64,000 bases of DNA. It comes from Prosthecobacter sp. Its GTDB lineage: Bacteria; Verrucomicrobiota; Verrucomicrobiia; Verrucomicrobiales; Verrucomicrobiaceae. Positions 1 to 7,203 of the stretch are shown here, one piece after another (the first letter of the stretch is position 1; each line of letters opens with the position of its first letter). Made by a program: the position numbers and the translations under genes. Below the pieces are notes generated by a model, which saw only the letters and a list, made by a program, of their open reading frames with translations, searched no databases and was not told the DNA's origin. The DNA lies in contig NZ_JAQSEA010000010.1 of NCBI RefSeq assembly GCF_029946185.1, forward strand, positions 21,176-85,175. Reading direction: 5' to 3'.

Positions 1-1929
1 GCGGAAGAGCGTCCACTGGCCGCGGTTTTCCATGCGCTTCATGAAGAGATCGGGCACCCAGTTGGCGGTGTTCAGGTCGTGCGTGCGGCGGCGTTCGTCG
101 CCGGTGTTCACACGGAGCTGGAGGAAGTCTTCGATGTCGTTGTGCCAGACTTCGAGGTAGGCGCAGCCGGAGCCACGGCGCTTGCCGCCCTGATTGACCG
201 CGATGAGCTGGTCATTGTGCAGCTTGAGGAAGGGGATGACGCCCTGGCTTTCGCCATTGGTGCCCTTGATGTGGCCGCCGGTGCCGCGCACGGCGGTCCA
301 GGAGCCACCGAGGCCACCGGCCCACTTGGAGAGGTAGGCGTTGTCGGCGATGCCGCGCTGCATGATGGATTCAATGCTGTCGTCCACCTTGTAGAGGTAG
401 CAGGAGGAGAGCTGGCTGTGCATCGTGCCGCTGTTGAAAAGCGTGGGCGTGCTGGAGCAGAAGCGGCGGCCTTTGTAGAGCTTGTACAGCGCGATGATCT
501 TGTCTTCGGCGTTCTCCTTTTCCTGGACGCAGAGGCCCATGGCGACGCGGAGCCAGAAGAGCTGCGGGGTTTCGAGGCGCTTCGAAGGCTTGGAGACTTT
601 ATCGATGATCAAGTAGCGGTCATAGAGCGTCTGGATGCCGAGGAAGTCGAAGTCCATGTCGGCGGCCGGATCGAGGGCGTCGGCGAGCTTGTCGAGGTCG
701 TACTTGAGGAGCTGCGGGTGCAGGCGCTCGATCTCGATGCCACGGGCGAGGTTCTTGCGGAAGCCACGGCGATGGTAGTTTGGGAGCTGCTCAATGCCGT
801 GATCGACGATGCTCCAGCCGAGCACTTCTTCATAGATGTAGGTGAGGAGCATGCGGCCGGCGAACTTCGCGAAGTCGGCGTCCTTCTCCATCAAGGTGCG
901 CGAATTGAGGATGATGGTGGTCTTGAGAGATTCGACGGAGATCTCGCTGAAGATGGAGCGGCGCAGCTCCATTTCGATCTCGGCACGGGAGACGCAGAGG
1001 TCGAGGCCGAGGCTGGCGAAGTCGATGCGCTTCTTGAGGTCCTGGCCGTCCCAGAGGAAGGTCTCCGTGGGGGAAACACGCACGAGGATGAGCGTCTGCT
1101 GCTGGTCGGACTCCTGCTCGTCCAAGATGGCGGCGGCCTGCTCGTCGCCGAAGCGCATGTTGGAGCGCAGCGCACGGTACTGGATGTAGGAGCGGGCGAC
1201 TTTAAAGTAGCCCTGCTTCATGAGCTCTTCTTCGACGAGGTTCTGCACGTCTTCGATGTGCATGAACTGCTTGCCGTCATGGATGATGGCACGGCTGACG
1301 GCCTCAGCGATCTGCACGGCGGGGGTGGAATCCATCTCCATGGAGAGGAAGGCCTTGCGCACGGCGATCTCGATCTTGTTGTGATTCCAAGAAACAAGCT
1401 GGCCGTTGCGACGGATGACTTTGGTGGTGACCATGATGGGTTGGAGTGAGCCGGCGTCGTTTGCGTCGGAGTTGGCGAGGGTTCCGGTGCGCTTGCGACG
1501 TTCGGCCAGACTGCGGGCGACATCGTGGGCGTTGTGACGTACCAGCGCCTGCTCAATGACCTGGTAGATCTCCTTGGTGCTCAGCATGGGGGCCTCAGCG
1601 CCATTGTCCGCCGTGCGCTGGGCGACCTCCTCGGCCACCGCACGTGAAATGACCTGAACCAACTGGCGGTTCGAGTCATTGAAGATTTCGCTCTGGCGCT
1701 CGCGTGCCATGAGCAGATCGGTGATCGCATTGCCCACGGTGTCGGCGATTTCACCGACATCGAAATCACGCTCGCTGCTGCCGATGCGCACCTTGGTGTT
1801 TCCCGTCATGGGAATGCCAAGCACACCTGCGGTCAGGGCACTCCATTGGAACTGGGGTTTTTGGTGCTGAGGCGTGTTGTGGGCGACGTTTTTAAGCGCC
1901 TTGTCTTCGTGGAGCAGGTCTGTGATCAT
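1..1929 (-). CDS. nrdA: Ribonucleoside-diphosphate reductase alpha subunit, 3' end outside window
   Basis: Large subunit of aerobic class I ribonucleotide reductase, which reduces ribonucleotides to deoxyribonucleotides with NrdB. I translated the minus strand myself because the frame runs off the window edge and is missing from the ORF track. 643 codons are present, starting at the ATG at 1929. A typical ATP-cone begins near residue 167 (VTTKVIRRNG). Residues about 30-145 look like a second, more degenerate cone ending in STKEIYQVIEQAL. The barrel start and the first redox cysteine motif (LSSCYLYKVDDS) are present. The catalytic cysteine loop and C-terminal cysteine pair lie beyond base 1. 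It follows nrdB after 109 nt, so the two are probably co-transcribed. Confidence 0.95.
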   Translation of the reverse strand, partial: MITDLLHEDKALKNVAHNTPQHQKPQFQWSALTAGVLGIPMTGNTKVRIGSSERDFDVGEIADTVGNAITDLLMARERQSEIFNDSNRQLVQVISRAVAEEVAQRTADNGAEAPMLSTKEIYQVIEQALVRHNAHDVARSLAERRKRTGTLANSDANDAGSLQPIMVTTKVIRRNGQLVSWNHNKIEIAVRKAFLSMEMDSTPAVQIAEAVSRAIIHDGKQFMHIEDVQNLVEEELMKQGYFKVARSYIQYRALRSNMRFGDEQAAAILDEQESDQQQTLILVRVSPTETFLWDGQDLKKRIDFASLGLDLCVSRAEIEMELRRSIFSEISVESLKTTIILNSRTLMEKDADFAKFAGRMLLTYIYEEVLGWSIVDHGIEQLPNYHRRGFRKNLARGIEIERLHPQLLKYDLDKLADALDPAADMDFDFLGIQTLYDRYLIIDKVSKPSKRLETPQLFWLRVAMGLCVQEKENAEDKIIALYKLYKGRRFCSSTPTLFNSGTMHSQLSSCYLYKVDDSIESIMQRGIADNAYLSKWAGGLGGSWTAVRGTGGHIKGTNGESQGVIPFLKLHNDQLIAVNQGGKRRGSGCAYLEVWHNDIEDFLQLRVNTGDERRRTHDLNTANWVPDLFMKRMENRGQWTLFR

Positions 1930-2038
1930 GGCGGGAGGTCCAGGCTTTGAGTTTAACGTGAGCAGGTGATTAACGGAAATGAGTCGGTGTGAAAGTTGAC
2001 CTGAGAACTCCAGCGGGAAGTCGGCCAGTAAGGATAAA

Positions 2039-3121
2039 TTAAAGATCGTCGTCGGAGCAGGCGGCAAGCGCGGAGGACTTCTGATAGTCGGTGACCTTGC
2101 CTTCGAAGAAATTCTGCTCCTTCTTGATGTCCATCAGCTCCGCCAGCCATGGCAGCGGATTGGTGATGCCTGGGTTCAGCGCCGGGAGGCCGCAGCCGTC
2201 CAGACGACGGTCAGCGATGTAGTCGGTGTAGCGCTCAAATTCTTCCGCGCTCAGGCCCACGGCATTCACGGGCAGGCAGTCACGGATGAATTCCTTCTCC
2301 AGCGCCACGCCTTCACGCATGATGTTGAGCAGTTCCTCGCGGAAGTCAGCGGTCCAGATGTCAGGGTTTTCCTCGATGAGGTCCATGAACAGATTGCGGA
2401 AGACTTCGATGTGGTTCGACTCATCCCGCAGCGTGTAGCGGAACATCGAGCCGATGCCGGGGAACTTGTTCTGGCGGTACAGGCTCAGGATCATGCCGAA
2501 CAGGCCGTAGAACTGCGTGCCTTCCATGCACTGGCCAAAGACGAAGATGTTCTTGGCCAGGAGCTGCTTGTTCTCGAGCAGGGTGAGGTCGAGATCGCGG
2601 CGCAGGTTGTTGGAGTGTTTGGTGACGAACTCGTTTTTCTTCACGATCGTCGGGATCTGCTCAAACATCGCCTCGCACTCATGCGGGTTGATGCCCAGGG
2701 AGGAAATCATGTACAGCAGGGAATCCGCATGGATGTTCTCTTCATGGGCATGGCGGCCCAGGACGAGCTTCAATTCGGGGGCGGTCACCAGCTCGCGCAC
2801 CACATGCTGCACGTTGTCTCCCACGATGCCTTCGGCAGCGCTGAAGTAGCCGATGCCCATCATGATGATCCAGCGTTCGTTCTGGGAGACATCGTTGGAA
2901 CGCCATTGTTCCACATCCTTCTGCATCTGAATGTCTTCTGGCTCCCAGTGGTTGGCCTTCATGATCCGGTATAGGTCATAAGCCCATTGATATTTCAGCG
3001 GGAGGAGGTTGAAGGTCATGCTCTTACGACCATTGATCACCTTCTTGGCTGCGAAGGCAGCTTCAGCTTTGTCTTGATCGAGTTGGAACTCGCGGTTGCC
3101 AATCTTGTAGGTCTTTTCCAT
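2039..3121 (-). CDS. nrdB: Ribonucleotide reductase beta subunit, class Ic-like, lacks radical Tyr
   Basis: Radical-generating, metal-binding subunit of class I ribonucleotide reductase; 360 aa. The six metal ligands can be placed as E97, E128, H131, E200, E234 and H237 (motifs AAEGIVGD, EENIHADS, CMEGTQFY, RDESNH). The radical tyrosine is normally four residues after the first His; here that residue is L135. Ligand spacing matches Chlamydia trachomatis R2 (E89, E120, H123, F127, E193, E227, H230) with an offset of 7-8. Y137 and Y229 then align with its Y129 and Y222. This suggests a class Ic-type Mn/Fe or Mn/Mn cofactor instead of a tyrosyl radical; the metal identity is inference. First gene of the nrdBA unit, downstream of two NrdR-like boxes. 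Confidence 0.96.
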   Translation of the reverse strand: MEKTYKIGNREFQLDQDKAEAAFAAKKVINGRKSMTFNLLPLKYQWAYDLYRIMKANHWEPEDIQMQKDVEQWRSNDVSQNERWIIMMGIGYFSAAEGIVGDNVQHVVRELVTAPELKLVLGRHAHEENIHADSLLYMISSLGINPHECEAMFEQIPTIVKKNEFVTKHSNNLRRDLDLTLLENKQLLAKNIFVFGQCMEGTQFYGLFGMILSLYRQNKFPGIGSMFRYTLRDESNHIEVFRNLFMDLIEENPDIWTADFREELLNIMREGVALEKEFIRDCLPVNAVGLSAEEFERYTDYIADRRLDGCGLPALNPGITNPLPWLAELMDIKKEQNFFEGKVTDYQKSSALAACSDDDL

Positions 3122-3187
3122 GACGATTTCGTTGCAGAGTGAAGGGTGTTTATTTGATTTTTCGCGAAAATGACTGATAATCGACCA

Positions 3188-3203
3188 ACACTATAAATAC
3201 TAG
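3188..3203. promoter_or_regulatory. NrdR-like box 1 (weaker)
   Basis: ACACTATAAATACTAG fits the left half of the NrdR consensus (acaCwAtATaTwGtgt) fully and the right half poorly. It lies 67 nt before the nrdB start and exactly 42 bp, about four helical turns, from the stronger box. Paired, helically phased boxes are usual for NrdR, the ATP/dATP-sensing repressor of nrd genes. The 365-bp gap 3122-3486 contains no other gene that I can support. Confidence 0.55.
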
Positions 3204-3229
3204 ATGTAGCGGGTGCCGAGGCGGATCAT

Positions 3230-3245
3230 GCACAAGATATTGTGT
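3230..3245. promoter_or_regulatory. NrdR-like box 2 (strong)
   Basis: GCACAAGATATTGTGT agrees with the NrdR consensus at about 14 of 16 positions and is a near palindrome (CACAA...TTGTG). It sits upstream of nrdB on the side expected for its promoter. Together with box 1 it predicts repression of nrdBA when dATP is plentiful. Confidence 0.65.
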
Positions 3246-3486
3246 TCTGGCGAGATGTTTTTCCCAGCCATTGTGCAAAAATGCGTTTCACATCGAAGAT
3301 TCAAGGGTTCCACGGCGAAAAAATTTTTCTCGCGTCAAAATGCCGACCGTGAAGAGCGAATTTGAGAATCTTTGCATCCTTGCTCGAGCGCATCGAAAAC
3401 CAAGGTAAACCAAAAAATACCTAGAACTCGATAACGACATGGGACCGGAAGCGGATCTTGTCACGTAAACTGCTCATATTGAACCT

Positions 3487-4131
3487 ATGAAATTCCCCCA
3501 CATCGCCCGCTACGCTCTCCTCGCGGCCCTCTTGAGCTCCTGTTCGGTCATCGTTCCCCAGGGCACGCCGCCGGGTGTCACGGTCGATTTGATACCGAAC
3601 GGACGCTACGCGCGCCGTCAGCACCGGCCCATGCGGCCCACCTACATCACCATCCACGCCACGGAGAATTATGGGAGGGGTGCTGGGGCCTATGCCCATG
3701 CCCAGATGCTCAAAACCGGCTCAATCAAAGGCAGGCACAACGCCATCGGCTACATCGGCTGGCATTTCACCGTGGATGACCATTCCATTTACCAAAGCAT
3801 GCCCACCCATGAGCGCGGCGAACACGCCGACTATGACGGGCAGGGCAATCGCAGCTCCATTGGCATCGAAATGTGTGAGAACCGTGGCAATAACCGCACC
3901 CGCACCTTGGACAAAACCGCGCGTCTCACCGCCTGGCTCATGAAAGAGCACGGCATTCCGCTGAGTCACGTCGTCCCACATCAGCACTGGCTCATGATCC
4001 GCCATGATGATCACCGCAATCTGGGCCACAAAAACTGCCCGCACTTCCTGATGGAGCATGGGCGCCCCGGGGCGAAGTGGCAGGCATTCCTCAACAAGAT
4101 CGCGGCGTATCGGCGCGCATTGGGAAATTAA
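3487..4131 (+). CDS. N-acetylmuramoyl-L-alanine amidase lipoprotein (Amidase_2)
   Basis: Predicted zinc amidase that cleaves the MurNAc-L-Ala bond of peptidoglycan; 214 aa. Residues 1-19 form a lipoprotein signal with lipobox LSSC (Cys19), so it is probably anchored in the envelope. The fold is recognised by TYITIHATENY, GWHFTVDD and GHKNCPHF. By comparison with T7 lysozyme, zinc ligands are likely H57, H176 and C184, with K182 in the K-x-C position. It runs in the same direction as the TPR-AAA+ ATPase that follows 42 nt later; whether they share a function is unknown. Turnover and remodelling are more likely than recycling because it is exported. Confidence 0.88.
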   Translation: MKFPHIARYALLAALLSSCSVIVPQGTPPGVTVDLIPNGRYARRQHRPMRPTYITIHATENYGRGAGAYAHAQMLKTGSIKGRHNAIGYIGWHFTVDDHSIYQSMPTHERGEHADYDGQGNRSSIGIEMCENRGNNRTRTLDKTARLTAWLMKEHGIPLSHVVPHQHWLMIRHDDHRNLGHKNCPHFLMEHGRPGAKWQAFLNKIAAYRRALGN

Positions 4132-4173
4132 AAGCCCTTGCCACGCCAGCCACCCCACGCTGGAGTCCTCCAC

Positions 4174-5580
4174 ATGGCTCAAAATCTCGACGCTCTTCGT
4201 CTAGCACTCCAACATTCGCCCGACAACGCGCCGCTGCTCATGCTCTTTGCGGACGGCTGCCTGGATGATGGGCTGCTGGAAGAGGCTGAACAGAGCTTTC
4301 AGCGCGTGCTGAAGGACGATCCTGCCCATGCAGACGCACGTCTGGGCCTCGCCCGCGTCGCTTTGCTGCAAGGCAAGACCTCTCAGGCGGCGGTGCGCGC
4401 TGAGCAGATCGTGTCTGACACCCCCACCTGCGCCGCCGCCTTCCTGCTGCTCGCACGCATTCACATCACCGAGGGCGATCTGCCCAAGGCCCGGGCCATG
4501 TATGACAAGGGCATCGCCTTGAACCGCTCTTTGGCAGATCCCGGCATCGAAAAAGATCTTCACGGCATCAAACCCTCCGGGGATGATGCCTCCGGCCCCA
4601 AGCGAGGTGCCATGACGTCCAGCGGCACTCTCATCGAAATGGTGGAAGAAGACAAAGACGATGATGAAGGTCATCCACGCGGCGGTGCCGCCTACGATCT
4701 CGGGCTGGCTGAATTTGGCAAACCAGAGCTGAATTTTTCCAATGTCGGCGGCATGGAGGCGCTGAAGGAAGAGATCCGCATGAAGATCATCTATCCGCTG
4801 AAGCATGCGGAGCTGTTCAAGGCCTACGATAAAAAAGTCGGTGGCGGCGTGCTGCTCTACGGCCCGCCCGGCGTGGGCAAGACGCTGATCAGCAAGGCCA
4901 CCGCCGGCGAGATCAATGCCAACTTCATCGCCCTGGGTCTGCACCAGATTCTCGACATGTGGATCGGTGGCTCGGAGAAAAACATGCACGAGGTCTTCGA
5001 ACTCGCCCGGCAGAATGCTCCCAGCATTCTGTTCTTTGATGAAGTGGATGCACTGGCTGCGGACCGCCGTGATCTGCGGCAAAGCGCTGGTCGCAATCTC
5101 ATCAACGCCTTCCTCTCTGAAATGGATGGCGCGGAGGGCAATAACGACGGCGTGCTCATCCTCGGTGCCACGAATGCCCCGTGGCATATCGACCCCGCCT
5201 TTCGCCGCCCGGGCCGCTTTGACCGCACCTTGTTTGTGCCGCCGCCGGATGAAGCCGGACGCGTGTCCATCATCGAAGTCATGGCGAAGAATAAACCGAT
5301 CGGTGAGCTCGATCCACGCGCCCTCGCCAAAAAAACCGAAGGCTTCTCCGGTGCCGATCTCAAGGCGGTCTTCGATCTCGCCACGGAAGACGTCATGAAC
5401 GAAGTCATGCGCACCGGCAAAATCATCCCGCTGACGACGAAGGATCTGATCAAGGCGGCAGGTCGTCACAAAGCCACGACGAAGGCCTGGTTCGAGAGCG
5501 CGAAAAATTACGCGATGTATTCCAATCAAAGCGGCTTCTACGATGACGTCTTGAAACACCTCGGCCTCATGAAGCGCTGA
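4174..5580 (+). CDS. TPR-AAA+ ATPase (CDC48/SpoVK-like)
   Basis: 468 aa. The ORF track starts at a TTG (4138), but the ATG at 4174 is preceded by GGAG with 8-nt spacing, so I place the start there. The N-terminus (about 1-130) is helical TPR-like repeats (SPDNAPLLMLFADG, LEEAEQSFQRVL). An acidic linker (EEDKDDDEG) leads to a single AAA+ domain with Walker A GPPGVGKT (about 230-237), Walker B ILFFDEVD (about 285-292), arginine-finger region FRRPGRFDR and sensor-2 motif GFSGADLK. It is probably an ATP-driven remodeller whose TPR part recruits partners; no substrate can be named. It is followed after 14 nt by another TPR protein. Confidence 0.88.
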   Translation: MAQNLDALRLALQHSPDNAPLLMLFADGCLDDGLLEEAEQSFQRVLKDDPAHADARLGLARVALLQGKTSQAAVRAEQIVSDTPTCAAAFLLLARIHITEGDLPKARAMYDKGIALNRSLADPGIEKDLHGIKPSGDDASGPKRGAMTSSGTLIEMVEEDKDDDEGHPRGGAAYDLGLAEFGKPELNFSNVGGMEALKEEIRMKIIYPLKHAELFKAYDKKVGGGVLLYGPPGVGKTLISKATAGEINANFIALGLHQILDMWIGGSEKNMHEVFELARQNAPSILFFDEVDALAADRRDLRQSAGRNLINAFLSEMDGAEGNNDGVLILGATNAPWHIDPAFRRPGRFDRTLFVPPPDEAGRVSIIEVMAKNKPIGELDPRALAKKTEGFSGADLKAVFDLATEDVMNEVMRTGKIIPLTTKDLIKAAGRHKATTKAWFESAKNYAMYSNQSGFYDDVLKHLGLMKR

Positions 5581-5594
5581 ACCCCTGACGGCGC

Positions 5595-6890
5595 ATGTCT
5601 GACGATTTTCATCCCTCCCCTGAGGCCGCATTTGCCCGTGGCCGCCTGCTGCAGAGCCAGCACCGCACGCAGGACGCCATCGCCTGCTATCAGCAGGCGC
5701 TCGAGCTCGACGCGCATCACACGCTCAGTTACATCATGCTCGCGCTGTGCTGGATGCACGAGGATGGCACCGCGCCGAAGTCGATCGACGCGGCCCAGCG
5801 TGCCGTGGCGCTGGAGCCGGAAAACGCCTTCGCCCGCAGCGTCCTGGCGCTCGCCTTGAATGCGAATGCCAAAGACGGGCAGAACGCTGCCGTCAAAGTG
5901 GCACTGCAGCATGCTGAAGAAGCGGTGAGTCTCGACCCCGACAGCGATTTCAGCCACGCCGTGCTCGCACGCCTGCACCTGCGCCAGCGCGATTATCCGA
6001 AAGCGGAAGCCTCCGCCCGCGCCGCTCTCTCACTGGACACCGAGAACACCATGGCCGCCGAGGTGCTCTCCGCCGCGCTGCTGCTGCAGAAAAAGGACGG
6101 CGACAACGCGGAGCTCATTAAATATCAACTGCAACGCAATGCGGAAGATGACAGCGCGCATACCAGCGCTGGCTGGATGGCCGTGATGAAGGGGGATCAC
6201 AAAAAAGCCAACGAGCACTTCCTCGAAGCGCTGCGGCTGAACCCCATGAATGAAAACGCAAGGCTGGGACTCATCGAGTCCTTTCGTGCGCGGTCATGGC
6301 CCTACCGCCTGCAGCTGAAGTTCGCGCACTTCATGAATCAGTTCACGGACGGCCGGCAGACCGCCATCATGCTCGGCGGTTTCATCGGCTACCGGATTCT
6401 CAGCAGCTATCTCAAGACCGTCTCGCCCATTCTCGCCTCGGTCGTCATCGGCGCATGGTTGCTGTTCGTGCTGTGGGCGCATCTGGCGCGCGGACTCAGC
6501 TCAGCCTTCATTGTGATGGATCGTTTCGCACGGCAGGCGCTGCGCCCGCGCGAATACTGGGAGGGCGTGGTGGTGGGCGGGCTGATCGTTGCCGCCGTCT
6601 CCAGCCTCCTGCTCGGCTTTGCATGGCATCTGGTGGACGCGGGCAGCTATGCCGCCCTCGTTTGCATCTTCGCCGCCGTGGTCAATGCCGCTGCCTTCAC
6701 CAATGACCACTGGATTGGCCGCTATGTCTATGGCGTGGCCGCCGCGCTGGCCGGCACAGGCGCGCTCTACGCCACGCTGGATGTCTTTGCCGACCTGCAC
6801 CTGCCCTTCGCCGGAGAATTCGGTTCTCTGGCTCTCCTCCTCGGCGTAGCTGCTACCTGGCTGCGCGGGTTCGGTGTCTTGTATCGGTGA
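5595..6890 (+). CDS. TPR-repeat membrane protein
   Basis: 431 aa. Residues about 5-215 are consecutive TPR units (AIACYQQALELDAHHTLSYI, AEASARAALSLDTENTMAAE, ANEHFLEALRLNPMNENARL). The C-terminal part has five or so hydrophobic segments (for example ILASVVIGAWLLFVLWAHLA, GVVVGGLIVAAVSSLLLGFAW), so the TPR platform is membrane-tethered and probably faces the cytoplasm. The start is 14 nt after the TPR-AAA+ ATPase stop, consistent with an operon in which both TPR proteins act on the same complex. No enzymatic motif is visible. Confidence 0.85.
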   Translation: MSDDFHPSPEAAFARGRLLQSQHRTQDAIACYQQALELDAHHTLSYIMLALCWMHEDGTAPKSIDAAQRAVALEPENAFARSVLALALNANAKDGQNAAVKVALQHAEEAVSLDPDSDFSHAVLARLHLRQRDYPKAEASARAALSLDTENTMAAEVLSAALLLQKKDGDNAELIKYQLQRNAEDDSAHTSAGWMAVMKGDHKKANEHFLEALRLNPMNENARLGLIESFRARSWPYRLQLKFAHFMNQFTDGRQTAIMLGGFIGYRILSSYLKTVSPILASVVIGAWLLFVLWAHLARGLSSAFIVMDRFARQALRPREYWEGVVVGGLIVAAVSSLLLGFAWHLVDAGSYAALVCIFAAVVNAAAFTNDHWIGRYVYGVAAALAGTGALYATLDVFADLHLPFAGEFGSLALLLGVAATWLRGFGVLYR

Positions 6891-6972
6891 GGTGGAGTGG
6901 GGCTTGCTCTCCTGCGGAGGACAGGAGGAAAAGCGGCTTGTTAGGCGATTCCTGTCCTGGTATCTTCTAGGC

Positions 6973-7188
6973 GTGAGCGCCCGTGACCTATTGCTGCAAG
7001 TTAAAGCTCTGCCCCTGGCCGAGCAGCTTCACTTCATGGACGCCATGATGGATTTTGGGGCCGCCACGCACATGCCCTCTGTTCAAATGCAGGTTCCCGA
7101 TTTTGAGGCCTATTGGGAGCGCCTGCATGGTCTGGGCATGCCAAGATTGACGGCTGAGCAGACCGCAGGACTGGCAATGATAAACTGA
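6973..7188 (+). CDS. Small hypothetical protein (antitoxin-like N-terminus)
   Basis: 71 aa from a GTG start. The track starts it at 6874, but that would overlap the previous gene and adds an unlikely tail. The segment LLLQVKALPLAEQLHFMDAM resembles the short helix at the N-terminus of many addiction-module antitoxins (pattern IxxLPxxEQxxFxxxL). No toxin gene lies beside it; the next gene is convergent, 15 nt away. Coding status is uncertain. Confidence 0.4.
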   Translation: MSARDLLLQVKALPLAEQLHFMDAMMDFGAATHMPSVQMQVPDFEAYWERLHGLGMPRLTAEQTAGLAMIN

Positions 7189-7203
7189 CCTGCTTGAGGC
7201 AGA

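Noticed and set aside
79-1449. 456-aa plus-strand ORF opposite nrdA
   Set aside because: Low-complexity Val/Glu/Asp/Ala translation antisense to a clear nrdA reading frame; a GC-codon shadow.
4201-5631. 476-aa minus-strand ORF opposite the TPR-AAA+ gene
   Set aside because: Antisense to an ATPase with intact Walker motifs; no recognisable domain.
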